57,503 nucleotides of DNA from F23-B02 sp045601285 (lineage in GTDB: Bacteria; Bacillota; Clostridia; Oscillospirales; Oscillospiraceae): positions 1 to 57,503 of the forward strand of contig JAZRZJ010000007.1 of the NCBI GenBank assembly GCA_045601285.1, read 5' to 3'. The number at the start of each line of letters is the position of its first letter. The first letter of the stretch is position 1. The position numbers and the translations under genes were made by a program. This document shows positions 32,553 to 41,207 of the stretch, in pieces. Under the pieces are notes generated by a model. That model made no database searches, was not told where the DNA came from, and saw only the letters and a list, made by a program, of their open reading frames with translations.

Positions 32553-35500
32553 GTGAACGAACATACCCCGTTTCTTAAATATTTTCCCGGCTGTGAAGCG
32601 CTGAAAAATTTCTGCGGCGGCCTTGCAAATTCATACGTGACCGATGTTGCGCTGGACGAAAAGCGCGGCGCCATGGATATCTGCGCCTTTTTTGCGAAGA
32701 TGCCGGCCTCTGCGGAAATAAGCAGTCTGTGCCGACAACTCAAATCCGACTACGGCCTCAGCAGCGTCACGATCACGGCGGACTATCCGAAGGAAAAGCC
32801 CAATTACTTTGCGCCAAAGCCGAAAAAGGAAAACGCGCAGGAAAATAAAAAGCCCACGGGCGATGTGCTCATGGGCCGTCCCATAAAAAAATATCCCATT
32901 CCCATGTCGGAAATAAACTCCGATTCTGGCAGTGTTGTGGTTGAGGGCGATGTTTTTGACGTAACAAGCCGCAGGCTTGAAAAGAAGGGCGGCGCTGTGC
33001 TGAGCTTTGACATGACCGACCGCACGGGCTCGATACGAATTTCCCGCTATCTCACAAGTGAAGATGATCAGAGCATAGTGGACAAGGTCTGCGTAGGCGA
33101 CCATCTGTTCGTTTCGGGTGCCGTGTCCTACAGCCGCTATGACGAGGACATCATAATTCAGCCACGCCATATCATGAGGGGTAAAACTCATGTGCGCGTT
33201 GACGATGCGGAGGAAAAGCGCGTTGAGCTTCACATGCACACCCGCTTTTCCGCCCTTGACGCACTTACAGACCCTGCCGAAGCGGTAAAACGCGCGGCAT
33301 ACTGGGGTATGCCTGCCATTGCCGTCACCGACCACGGTGTTCTGCAGGCCTTCCCTGATATGTGGAAGGCGGGCAAAAAGCACGGCATCAAGATAATCTA
33401 CGGTCTTGAGTGCTATTTTGTAAATGACATTGACGGCTCACTTGCCGTTCACGGCGACTGTGAAAAGCCGCTTAATACCGAAATCGTTGCCTTCGATATA
33501 GAAACAACGGGACTGAGCGCCGCAAACGACCGAATGACCGAAATCGGCGCGGTCATATTCTCGGGCGGAGAGATAAAGGAGAGCTTCAACACCTTTGTAA
33601 ATCCCCGCATGCACATTCCCGCGGAGATTACAAAGCTTACGGGCATAACCGATTCCGATGTGCGCAGCGCACCCGAGGAGTCGGAGGCATTGAAGGCCTT
33701 CCTTGAGTTTGCGGGGGACAGACCTCTGCTTGCGCATAATGCGGACTTCGACACAGGCTTCATGGCCGCCGCCGCAGAGCGCTGCGGAGTGGAGTTCGAC
33801 CCCGTGTATCTTGACACCCTGCCGCTTTCCCAGGCGCTTCTGCCCGACCTGAAGCGCCATAAGCTTGACATCGTTTCAAACCGCCTGAGCCTACCCGAAT
33901 TTCAGCACCACCGCGCCTCTGACGATGCGCTTGTGGCGGCGCGAATCATGGGACGCTTCCTCACCATGCTTGAGGAAAAGGGCGCACGGAGCATCGGCGA
34001 TATTCAGCGCGTTTACCGTGAGCTTAAGCCCGCCGACCACGGCAAATCCCGCCACATGATTCTGCTTGTGCAGAATAAAAAGGGACTTAAGAACCTTTAC
34101 GAAATGGTTTCCCAGTCCTATCTTAAATATTTCTACAAAACCCCGACAATTCCCAAGAGCCTGCTTATTAAGCACCGCGAGGGCATACTTGTGGGCTCCT
34201 CCTGCGGCATGGGAGAGCTTTACGGTGCCGTAATGCACGGAGCATCGGACGCGGAGCTGAGAAGAATTGCGTCCTTCTACGATTATCTCGAAATCCAGCC
34301 AATCTGCAACAATGCCTTCCTCATTCAGAACGGCGTTGTCAGCGACGAAACCGTTCTTCAGGATTACAACCGCAGAATACTGGCCATCGGCAGACAGCTT
34401 GGCAAGCCCGTTATCGCCGCAAGCGACGTACACTTCCTCGATGCCGAGGACGAGCAGTACCGCAAAATTCTGCAGGCGGCGAAGAAATTCTCCGACGCTG
34501 ACCGCGGCTGTCCAATCTTCTTCCGCAACACAAAGGAAATGCTTGCGGAGTTTGCCTATCTCGGTGATGAGGTGGCAAAGGAGGTCGTCATCACCAACAC
34601 CCGCGCAATAGCGGATTCGGTTGAGCAGTTTGAGCTTCTGCCCAAGGAGCTGTTCCCGCCGAAGATTGAAAACTCCGCACAGCAGCTCAAGGACCTTGTT
34701 TACGGCAGAATGCACTCCATTTACGGTGAAAATCCCCCTGCCATAGTGCAGGAGCGTGTTGACACGGAGCTGAAAACGATCCTTGACCACAACTATGACG
34801 TTATTTATATGTCCGCGCAGAAGCTGGTGCAGAACTCCCTTGAGCACGGCTACCTTGTGGGCTCACGAGGCAGCGTGGGCTCCTCAATCGTTGCCTATAT
34901 GTCGGGCATTACGGAGGTAAACTCCCTGCCGCCCCACTATGTCTGCCCCGAATGCAAGCACTCCGAGTTCATCACCGACGGCAGCTACGGCTGCGGCGCT
35001 GATATGCCCGAAAAGGACTGCCCCGAATGCGGCAAAAAAATGCGCAGGGACGGCTTCGACATTCCCTTTGAAACCTTCCTGGGCTTCCCTGGCAATGAGA
35101 AAACCCCCGATATTGACCTTAACTTCTCAGGCGAGTATCAGGCAAACGCCCATAAGTACACAGAAGAGCTTTTCGGCTCCGACCATGTTTTCCGCGCAGG
35201 CACAATCGGCACACTTGCGGAGAAAACCGCCTTCGGCTATGTTAAGAACTACCTCAAGGAACGCGACATGATCGTCACCAAGGCGGAGGAGAACCGCCTT
35301 GCAAAAGGTCTTGTGGGCATCAAGCGCACAACGGGTCAGCACCCCGGCGGTCTTGTTGTCATACCGCAGGACATGGACGTAACGGATTTCTGCCCCGTAC
35401 AGCACCCCGCAGATGACCCCAACAGCGATATTATCACCACCCATTTTGAGTATCACTGCATGGAGGACAATCTGCTGAAGCTTGACGAGCTGGGCCACGA

Positions 35501-36563
35501 TGACCCCACCATGATAAAGATGATGGAGGAGGTCACGGGAGTTGACGCAAAGACGATTTCACTCTCCGACCCCGACACCATGAAGATATTCACAACGCCC
35601 ACGGTTCTCGGACTTCCGGAGGACGACCCCATAATTGGCAAAACGGGCTCCATCGGCGTTCCCGAATTTGGCACGCCATTTACCCGTCAGATGCTTGTGG
35701 ACACAAAGCCTACCCAGTTTGACACTCTGGTGCGTCTTTCGGGCTTCTCCCACGGTACTGACGTATGGGCGGGCAATATACGCGAGCTAATCGTAAACGG
35801 CATCGCAACGGTCAACGAAACCGTGGGCTGCCGCGACGATATCATGATTTACCTCATCTCCAAGGGCATCGAGCCGTCCCTGGCGTTCAAGACCATGGAG
35901 GCCGTGCGTAAGGGCAAGGTTAAAAAATCAGGCGAATTTCCCGGCAACGCGGAAGAACTTATGCGCGCCCAGGGCGTTCCCGACTGGTACATAGAGTCCT
36001 GCCGCAAGATTGCCTATCTGTTCCCCAAGGCCCACGCCGTTGCCTACGTCATGATGGCTTTCCGCATTGCATGGTTCAAGGTGCATGAGCCTCTGGCGTA
36101 TTACAGCGCCTACTTCTACCGCCGCAGTCAGAAGAACAACTTTGATGCGGAAATGATGATAGGCGACGCGGCATCGATCCGCCGCAAGATAAAGGAGCTC
36201 AAGGCAAAGCCCGATGCCACCGCCAACGAGGACAGCATTCTCACCACCCTCGAGGCTGTGTACGAGTTCTATATGCGCGGCTTTGAATTTGCCCCCGTTG
36301 ACCTTTATGAGTCCGACGCCCTGAAATTCAAGATTACCTCCAACGGCAGACTGCGTCCGCCCTTTGTTTCCATTGCGGGACTGGGCGAAACCGCGGCCTT
36401 TGACCTTGCAAGGTGCGGAGCCGGCGGCGAAAAGTTCATTTCCGTTGAGGAAGTGGGCGCTGCCTGTCCCAAGGTCAGCCAGACCCACCTTGAAGCGCTC
36501 AAGCGCATGGGCGCACTCGGCGATATGCCGGATACCTCACAAACAAGTCTCTTTGACTTTTAA
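32553..36563 (+). CDS. polC: DNA polymerase III subunit alpha, Gram-positive type PolC
   Basis: The main replicative polymerase. Domains in order: an OB fold (about 125-215), the PHP domain starting HMHTRFSALD near residue 228 and interrupted by the DEDD proofreading exonuclease (FDIETTGLS near 313, ending near 475), then the polymerase core with a zinc ribbon (CPECKHSEF...CPECGKK near 797-830) and catalytic PDIDLNFSGEYQ near 852. It starts at GTG 32553, one base after the ispG stop. At 1336 residues it is about 100 shorter than Bacillus PolC, all of it from the N-terminus. A terminator follows. Confidence 0.96.
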   Translation: MNEHTPFLKYFPGCEALKNFCGGLANSYVTDVALDEKRGAMDICAFFAKMPASAEISSLCRQLKSDYGLSSVTITADYPKEKPNYFAPKPKKENAQENKKPTGDVLMGRPIKKYPIPMSEINSDSGSVVVEGDVFDVTSRRLEKKGGAVLSFDMTDRTGSIRISRYLTSEDDQSIVDKVCVGDHLFVSGAVSYSRYDEDIIIQPRHIMRGKTHVRVDDAEEKRVELHMHTRFSALDALTDPAEAVKRAAYWGMPAIAVTDHGVLQAFPDMWKAGKKHGIKIIYGLECYFVNDIDGSLAVHGDCEKPLNTEIVAFDIETTGLSAANDRMTEIGAVIFSGGEIKESFNTFVNPRMHIPAEITKLTGITDSDVRSAPEESEALKAFLEFAGDRPLLAHNADFDTGFMAAAAERCGVEFDPVYLDTLPLSQALLPDLKRHKLDIVSNRLSLPEFQHHRASDDALVAARIMGRFLTMLEEKGARSIGDIQRVYRELKPADHGKSRHMILLVQNKKGLKNLYEMVSQSYLKYFYKTPTIPKSLLIKHREGILVGSSCGMGELYGAVMHGASDAELRRIASFYDYLEIQPICNNAFLIQNGVVSDETVLQDYNRRILAIGRQLGKPVIAASDVHFLDAEDEQYRKILQAAKKFSDADRGCPIFFRNTKEMLAEFAYLGDEVAKEVVITNTRAIADSVEQFELLPKELFPPKIENSAQQLKDLVYGRMHSIYGENPPAIVQERVDTELKTILDHNYDVIYMSAQKLVQNSLEHGYLVGSRGSVGSSIVAYMSGITEVNSLPPHYVCPECKHSEFITDGSYGCGADMPEKDCPECGKKMRRDGFDIPFETFLGFPGNEKTPDIDLNFSGEYQANAHKYTEELFGSDHVFRAGTIGTLAEKTAFGYVKNYLKERDMIVTKAEENRLAKGLVGIKRTTGQHPGGLVVIPQDMDVTDFCPVQHPADDPNSDIITTHFEYHCMEDNLLKLDELGHDDPTMIKMMEEVTGVDAKTISLSDPDTMKIFTTPTVLGLPEDDPIIGKTGSIGVPEFGTPFTRQMLVDTKPTQFDTLVRLSGFSHGTDVWAGNIRELIVNGIATVNETVGCRDDIMIYLISKGIEPSLAFKTMEAVRKGKVKKSGEFPGNAEELMRAQGVPDWYIESCRKIAYLFPKAHAVAYVMMAFRIAWFKVHEPLAYYSAYFYRRSQKNNFDAEMMIGDAASIRRKIKELKAKPDATANEDSILTTLEAVYEFYMRGFEFAPVDLYESDALKFKITSNGRLRPPFVSIAGLGETAAFDLARCGAGGEKFISVEEVGAACPKVSQTHLEALKRMGALGDMPDTSQTSLFDF

Positions 36564-36568
36564 TATAA

Positions 36569-36599
36569 AATCAGACCGAAGAATTTCTTCGGTCTGATT
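36569..36599. terminator. Terminator after polC
   Basis: AATCAGACCGAAGAA (36569-36583) and TTCTTCGGTCTGATT (36585-36599) are perfect complements, so the tip opens to a small AATTT loop. Only short T runs follow. Confidence 0.8.
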
Positions 36600-36646
36600 C
36601 AGTTTCAGATTCATGGCAAGATAATATGCCCGTGTCGCCGCCTTTA

Positions 36647-36683
36647 TTGACAATGCATACGGAGTTCTGCTAAAATAGCAGAA
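36647..36683 (+). promoter_or_regulatory. Promoter with palindromic operator over the -10 element
   Basis: TTGACA (36647-36652), an 18-base spacer and TAAAAT (36671-36676). The -10 element sits in the centre of a perfect palindrome, TTCTGCTA-aaa-TAGCAGAA (36665-36683), a strong candidate repressor site. It points at the truncated gene at 36728. Confidence 0.65.
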
Positions 36684-36727
36684 AATGAATAAATATATCA
36701 TAAAAAACACAAACGATGAGATATAAC

Positions 36728-36871
36728 ATGGATACCAAAACACTCATTGAAATTTTCGGCTATATCGGCTCGGTGCTGGTGATTGTGTCGATGCTCATGT
36801 CATCCATCGTGAAGCTGCGCATCATAAACACCGTCGGCAGATGTGTGTCAATCATCGGAACACAAGGGTGA
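36728..36871 (+). pseudogene. Truncated YgjV-like small membrane protein
   Basis: Forty-seven codons. The first 37 residues, with FGYIGSVLVIVSMLMSS followed by IVKLRIINTVG, look like the start of short YgjV-type membrane proteins whose family members continue for another 30 to 40 residues. Here the sequence departs (RCVSIIGTQG) and stops. The promoter and operator upstream are still intact. I read it as a gene cut by a deletion or insertion; it could still make a one-helix peptide. Confidence 0.55.
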
Positions 36872-36906
36872 CCGCACAGTGCTCGCACCTACGGAAATCT
36901 GTAATA

Positions 36907-37020
36907 ATTCATGCAATTTTTTCAGAGCTCAAATATTTCGGTGACGGCAAACTATACGGATTTCTGCTTCTGCCGCTGCGATACAAGCAGTGCTATAGAA
37001 GAAAATATATCTTACAGTGA
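36907..37020 (+). pseudogene. C-terminal remnant of an unidentified protein
   Basis: This frame is open to a TGA at 37020 and reads protein-like in its last 33 codons (SELKYFGDGKLYGFLLLP then LRYKQCYRRKYILQ), but has no start codon with a ribosome site. It follows the break in the YgjV-like gene. The identity of the parent gene is unknown. Confidence 0.35.
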
Positions 37021-37253
37021 AATTGAACAAAGTCGATATCAATGCAATAAGGGGACATTTTCCCAATCTCGCGTGATGGATGAAGGCGGAGGACAGACTC
37101 TTCAAACACTCCTTTGACGCAGACTGCATTCTCAGCGGAGATTACTGCCGCATAGAGACCAATGAGGGACAGCCGATAGAACAGTTCGAGCACGGGAAGT
37201 ACAATAACTATACCGTGCATTTCTCCAATACGGAGAGTTTGATGCTGTTTTAA
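37017..37253 (+). pseudogene. Degenerate gene with an internal stop
   Basis: From GTG 37017 the frame reads VKLNKVDINAIRGHFPNLA, meets a TGA at 37074-37076, then continues as W and, from ATG 37080, 57 residues with protein-like composition (KAEDRLFKHSFDADCILSGD, IETNEGQPIEQFEHGKYNNY) up to TAA 37253. A single base change would restore one 78-residue protein. The family is not recognised. The part after the stop may still be translated from ATG 37080. Confidence 0.45.
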
Positions 37254-37305
37254 ATTCATGCGAACATATAGAAAGGCCCGACTCAATTGCCGGAAAATCG
37301 GAAAA

Positions 37306-38391
37306 ATGAAGAAAAACAACATTGAAACCAACAGAATAGACGTCGTGACCTACCTCAAGGGTGTTGCAATCATCATGGTAATAGTCTGCCATGTTGTTTT
37401 GGTCTTGCCATTTCCGCCGCTGCTGTCTTCAGTCGGCTCGATAGGTATGGTTGGCTGTCAGCTGTTTTTTATGCTGTCTGCCTTTACGCTGTGTCTGTCA
37501 TATTCGCGCAATGCTCCGACCTACGGCGATTTTATAAAAAGAAGACTCAACAGGATCGTTCCGCACTATTGGGGCGTGCTCCTGATATACATAGTGATAC
37601 ATCTCGTAAATGCCGTTATTTCATCGAGCTATGACGAAATACGAATGTTCATCCCGGATATCCTCTGCAACCTTTTCATCGTTCACGGTCTTGTGCCCGA
37701 TGTCATAAACCGCTTTGTTATCGGCGGATGGTACGTCGGCACGATCATGCTGTTTTACTATTTGTTCCCGCTTCTCTATAAGTGCTGGAACGCCATCGGA
37801 AAAAGGAGCGTCAAGATAATACTTATCCTCTGCCTCCAGCTCGTAAACGTCGCCGTGGTCGAGATGTCTGGTGTTACCTGCGGGGTCACGTCATTCACAT
37901 ACCACTATCTCCCCAATCAGCTGCCCTGCCTGATGACGGGTTTCCTGCTTTTTGATATGTACACGGACGGAAGCCTCGCTGAGCTCCGCTGTCCTTTTTT
38001 GTGGTTTGTACTGCTGTTCGCGGGAGGCTGCGCGATAGGATTTTCGCAGGGAAGATTTTCGTTTGACACTATTCCGGTGATCATCGGCTTCAGCTTTGTT
38101 TTCCTATTTGCTTTTCTTTATTCCGTGAAGCCGGAGCTCACAAAAAATGCCGTGCGCAGATCTGTTGTCCGCTTCGGAGAGGAAAGCTTCGGCATTTACC
38201 TCATCCATACGCTCATCGTATTTTACTTGACTCCGCTTTTATATCAGGCAGTGAGCGATACCCTCGGCGGCAGCTTCCTTATCGTGCTTCTCTTCACAGC
38301 CGCGCTCTACCTTGCTTCCTATTGGGCGGGCAAGCTCTATAACCGCCTTATCGAGCGGCTTAAGGAGACTGTCCGCAGAAGTGCCCGATAA
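37306..38391 (+). CDS. Acyltransferase 3 family membrane protein
   Basis: A 361-residue integral membrane protein with about ten hydrophobic segments. The opening RIDVVTYLKGVAIIMVIVCHV matches the acyltransferase-3 (OafA/NodX) family, with the conserved His in VCHV near residue 30 and Arg-rich loop KRRLNRIVPHYWG. These enzymes add acetyl or other acyl groups to surface sugars or peptidoglycan. The frame also allows ATG 37258; ATG 37306 is favoured because the family opening follows directly and GGAA is close, but the ribosome site is poor. It follows the pseudogenes and precedes a lipoprotein gene by 22 bases. Confidence 0.82.
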   Translation: MKKNNIETNRIDVVTYLKGVAIIMVIVCHVVLVLPFPPLLSSVGSIGMVGCQLFFMLSAFTLCLSYSRNAPTYGDFIKRRLNRIVPHYWGVLLIYIVIHLVNAVISSSYDEIRMFIPDILCNLFIVHGLVPDVINRFVIGGWYVGTIMLFYYLFPLLYKCWNAIGKRSVKIILILCLQLVNVAVVEMSGVTCGVTSFTYHYLPNQLPCLMTGFLLFDMYTDGSLAELRCPFLWFVLLFAGGCAIGFSQGRFSFDTIPVIIGFSFVFLFAFLYSVKPELTKNAVRRSVVRFGEESFGIYLIHTLIVFYLTPLLYQAVSDTLGGSFLIVLLFTAALYLASYWAGKLYNRLIERLKETVRRSAR

Positions 38392-38413
38392 TAACTCAAA
38401 AACGAGAAAGCAT

Positions 38414-39004
38414 ATGAAGAAGATAACAGCTATGCTTCTGTGCCTGATGATGGTGCTTGCGCTTGTCGGATGCGGTGCACAGGAGAACAAAGAAATTACC
38501 GCACTTTTCGATGAAGGCTATACGTGCTCGCTGACGTCCTATGACGAGACCTCATGGTCGGGCATTTTCCAGAAGGACGGCGCATGGGACACCGTGTATC
38601 TTGTCACTGCCGCGATGACCACAAAGCAATACGAGGGTTACAGCGCCATCGGCTTTGACGATGAAAATTATGAGACAAAGCAGATGGAGCTTCTCGGCCG
38701 GCTTGCCGACGTCACCGTGACGGACATCACAGACAAGGTGCCCACGCAGGAGGAGCTTGATTCCTACGTCGGCATGACGATGGGCGAGCTCGAGGACGCG
38801 GGCTTTGAAAAGACCGGCTACATGGGCGATCCGGGAATGGGATACGAGTTCTTCTTTGACGGTTCCGAGTACACCCTCACGGTCTCTCCGGAGGATGGCG
38901 AGGCCCTTGATGACCTTGACAACTACTCGGAAAACGATCTGAGCGCTATCAGGATCGGCGTCGTGGAATTCACGGGCTTTTCCTTCAACATTCTCGGCGA
39001 ATAA
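38414..39004 (+). CDS. Small secreted lipoprotein
   Basis: A 196-residue lipoprotein: signal peptide KKITAMLLCLMMVLALVGC with lipobox LVGC (Cys20). The mature part is acidic, and the segment YVGMTMGELEDAGFEKTGYM resembles the helix of PASTA-like or DUF-type modules, but I do not name a family. The longer upstream frame is an overprint of the acyltransferase gene; ATG 38414 matches the signal peptide. GAGAAAG is a weak ribosome site, so translation may be coupled to the gene before. A strong terminator follows. Confidence 0.75.
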   Translation: MKKITAMLLCLMMVLALVGCGAQENKEITALFDEGYTCSLTSYDETSWSGIFQKDGAWDTVYLVTAAMTTKQYEGYSAIGFDDENYETKQMELLGRLADVTVTDITDKVPTQEELDSYVGMTMGELEDAGFEKTGYMGDPGMGYEFFFDGSEYTLTVSPEDGEALDDLDNYSENDLSAIRIGVVEFTGFSFNILGE

Positions 39005-39011
39005 TTTTACA

Positions 39012-39047
39012 AAAAACTCGGCTGTGCTGATGCACAGCCGAGTTTTT
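39012..39047. terminator. Bidirectional terminator
   Basis: AAAAACTCGGCTGTGC (39012-39027) pairs perfectly with GCACAGCCGAGTTTTT (39032-39047) over TGAT. It ends the lipoprotein transcript and can also stop transcripts arriving from the pseudokinase gene on the other strand. Confidence 0.93.
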
Positions 39048-39088
39048 CAGGATATCTTTAGTGAGTGCCAAGAAGTGACACAAATAGC

Positions 39089-39105
39089 CACCCGCTTTGC
39101 GGGTG
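39089..39105. repeat. Small hairpin in the convergent intergenic region
   Basis: CACCCGC-ttt-GCGGGTG (39089-39105) is a perfect 7-bp stem without a T run. It lies in the 3' trailer of the pseudokinase transcript. Nothing else was identified between 39048 and 39193. Confidence 0.45.
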
Positions 39106-39193
39106 AGGTTGAATATTTAAATAAGGACCGGCACCGTGGTAAAATGGTGAGTGTTCAAGCCACACTTTTCACACGTGGTCTTGGTTGCGCTTT

Positions 39194-41068
39194 TCAGCTT
39201 TCGATTTCGCAGATGTAAGCGATCCTGCCGCTGTAGTACTTGCTGTACTCCGCAAGGGGATCCATGCGGCTGTCGTTGTACCTCCAGCTTCCGTCAGGCT
39301 GGTATGCCAGCATGAGATAGCTTTCCGCGGCACCGTCATAGGCATCGTAGTTGGAGGGCTCGCCCGCAGACCAACTGAAGAAATCGGTCTCCTGACCGTT
39401 TGTCCATATCATTTCTCCGATGTTGTTGCGGTAGCAGCCTATCCAAACATACCTGATATTATAACCGTTCTTGGAGTTGTAATCATTGATAAGAGCGTTG
39501 ATTTCGTCAAATTCCTCGCTGTCGTTTATGCAAACAAGGTGACCGCCCATCTTTGAGCATTCCTGCTCCGCCTCGCTCCAGCTTAGGTCGCCTGCGAAAA
39601 TGTGATAGGTGGACTTGACGGGTGCGGGGGTTTCGCTGGGCTGAACGGTGGGAATAACAGTTTCTGCGGGTTCAAGGCTTTCCACAGGGAGCGTGGTCGA
39701 CTCGGGCTTTTCCCTGTTGCCGATTGCGAGCTTGCCACCCACAATAAGCTCAACAACAAGAATAATAAGCAGAGCACCGATTATGTAGGGGAAAGCACCC
39801 TTCTTTTTCTTTTCCTCCGCCTTTGCCGGAGCTTTCTTCTCAGTCTGCTTTGCGGGAGCCTTCTTCTCAGGCTGCTTTGCTGATTTTTTCTGAGGCTGCT
39901 TTCCGGATTTGCTGTTGGGCGCGGACTTTTTCTTAGGTGTGTCATAGCGCACGGCTGGTGTCACATTTTCGGGAACTACGCGCTCTTCAACCTCTTCGGG
40001 TGCAGCTTTGCGCTTGGGAAATTCCACTTCAACGGGAATGTTTTTGACAAGAGGCACTTCCTCCACAGCAGGAGCTTCCTCAGCAGCGGGAGCTTCCTCA
40101 GCAGCGGGAGCTTCCTCCACAGCGGGAGCCTCCTCAGCATCGGGAGCTTCCTCAACAATGGGTGTTTCCTCAGCATCGGGAGCCTCCTCAGCATCGGGAG
40201 CCTCCTCAACAACGGGAGCTTCCTCAGCAGCAGGAGCTTCCTCGGTAGCAGGAGCTTCCTCGGTAGCAGGAGCTTCCTCAGCAGCGGGAGCTTCCTCAGC
40301 AGCGGGAGCTTCCTCAATAGCAGGAGCTTCCTCAACAACGGGAGCCTCCTCAACAACGGGAGCCTCCTCAACAACGGGAGCTTCCTCGGTATAGAGGTCA
40401 TCTTCCAGTACGGACTGATGAATAATGTCGATCATCATGGCTTCCACGGCGGAAAGCTCGCTGACCTCCTTGCCGTAGGCTTCCTTTGCCGTCTTTGCAA
40501 CGTCAACGGGAACCACGGTGAGATAATCCTCAAGTGCGGCGCCGAGAGCCGCAGTATCTTCATAGCGGTCTTCAACCTTGAAGGCAAGGGCTTTTTCAAG
40601 GATTCTCGCAAGCTTCTTTCCCGAACCCCAGGGAGCCTTGATTTCCCCGCCGTTCATGCGCTCACGCATGGCGTTTGCGCGCTCATCGGGAGTGGGGCAT
40701 TCGGAGGCTTTGGGAACAAAGGGAAGCTTGCCGCCATTGACGCCTGCATAGAGCATAAGACCGACGGAATATACGTCAGCCGCGGCAGTGCAGCTGCCGT
40801 TCCAGAAAACCTCGGGGGCTATGTACTCCAATGCGTCCTTGGTGCCTTCGTCGGAATCGGGCTTTTCACCGGAACCGATGGCAACTCTGCCGTCATCGCA
40901 AAGGCTTATGTTGCCGGGACGGATACCGCCGCGATAGCCGTTCTGACCGCGCTCAAGAAAAGCGGTGTCGCATATTTTTCTGAGAAACTTCACAAGCTCG
41001 CCGCGTCTGTAGTCGGCAAAAGCCTCTCCGACGGCTTTTTCGGGATTAAATACAGGGATATCAGCCAT
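39194..41068 (-). CDS. Transmembrane pseudokinase with hexapeptide repeats and C-type-lectin-like domain
   Basis: A 624-residue single-pass protein. Residues 1-195 look like the C-lobe of a Ser/Thr kinase: RGGIRPGNISL (46-56) stands where HRDLKPxN belongs, with the catalytic Asp replaced by Gly48 but Asn53 kept; the DFG site reads GSG (65-67); APE (84-86) and DVYSVG (98-103) are conserved. The whole ATP-binding N-lobe is absent. Then come 19 six-residue EEAPxx repeats (228-341), a Lys/Pro-rich stretch, a membrane helix (about 423-445), a Thr/Pro linker and a C-type-lectin-like domain (about 486-624) with WIGCYRN, FFSWSAGEPSNY and WRYNDS. GGAGG (41080-41076) precedes the ATG. Probably a non-catalytic signalling or scaffold receptor. 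Confidence 0.82.
   Translation of the reverse strand: MADIPVFNPEKAVGEAFADYRRGELVKFLRKICDTAFLERGQNGYRGGIRPGNISLCDDGRVAIGSGEKPDSDEGTKDALEYIAPEVFWNGSCTAAADVYSVGLMLYAGVNGGKLPFVPKASECPTPDERANAMRERMNGGEIKAPWGSGKKLARILEKALAFKVEDRYEDTAALGAALEDYLTVVPVDVAKTAKEAYGKEVSELSAVEAMMIDIIHQSVLEDDLYTEEAPVVEEAPVVEEAPVVEEAPAIEEAPAAEEAPAAEEAPATEEAPATEEAPAAEEAPVVEEAPDAEEAPDAEETPIVEEAPDAEEAPAVEEAPAAEEAPAAEEAPAVEEVPLVKNIPVEVEFPKRKAAPEEVEERVVPENVTPAVRYDTPKKKSAPNSKSGKQPQKKSAKQPEKKAPAKQTEKKAPAKAEEKKKKGAFPYIIGALLIILVVELIVGGKLAIGNREKPESTTLPVESLEPAETVIPTVQPSETPAPVKSTYHIFAGDLSWSEAEQECSKMGGHLVCINDSEEFDEINALINDYNSKNGYNIRYVWIGCYRNNIGEMIWTNGQETDFFSWSAGEPSNYDAYDGAAESYLMLAYQPDGSWRYNDSRMDPLAEYSKYYSGRIAYICEIES
40046..40387 (-). repeat. 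Nineteen 18-bp coding repeats (EEAPxx)
   Basis: Tandem 18-base units encode EEAP plus two variable residues (VV, AA, AT, DA, AV, AI), with EETPIV and EEVPLV as the most diverged units. Many units differ by one or two bases, so slippage or recombination could change copy number in frame. The product would be a stiff, acidic spacer on the cytoplasmic side. Confidence 0.9.
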
Positions 41069-41108
41069 AGCTTAACCTCCGTACATGGTAAAATAATTAT
41101 ACGTTGAC

Positions 41109-41137
41109 ATAATATCACGTAATCAGCATTAAGTCAA
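41109..41137 (-). promoter_or_regulatory. Promoter of the pseudokinase-lectin gene
   Basis: On the minus strand TTGACT (41137-41132), a 17-base spacer and TATTAT (41114-41109), about 30 bases ahead of the ribosome site. Confidence 0.8.
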
Positions 41138-41207
41138 ATATAAAGATATCTTTTATTTTTTAATAATGTGTGATATTATAATGAGCAGACAATTTTCGGA
41201 GGCGGCT

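Noticed and set aside
33891..34847. 318-codon minus-strand frame inside polC
   Set aside because: Shadow of the conserved polymerase gene; no start signals and no plausible protein.
40046..40387. Tandem repeats considered as a CRISPR array
   Set aside because: The units are contiguous 18-base coding repeats without spacers and stay in frame within a real gene.
40008..40394. Repetitive GASSAA frame on the plus strand
   Set aside because: It is the antisense reading of the EEAPxx repeat and has no independent signals.
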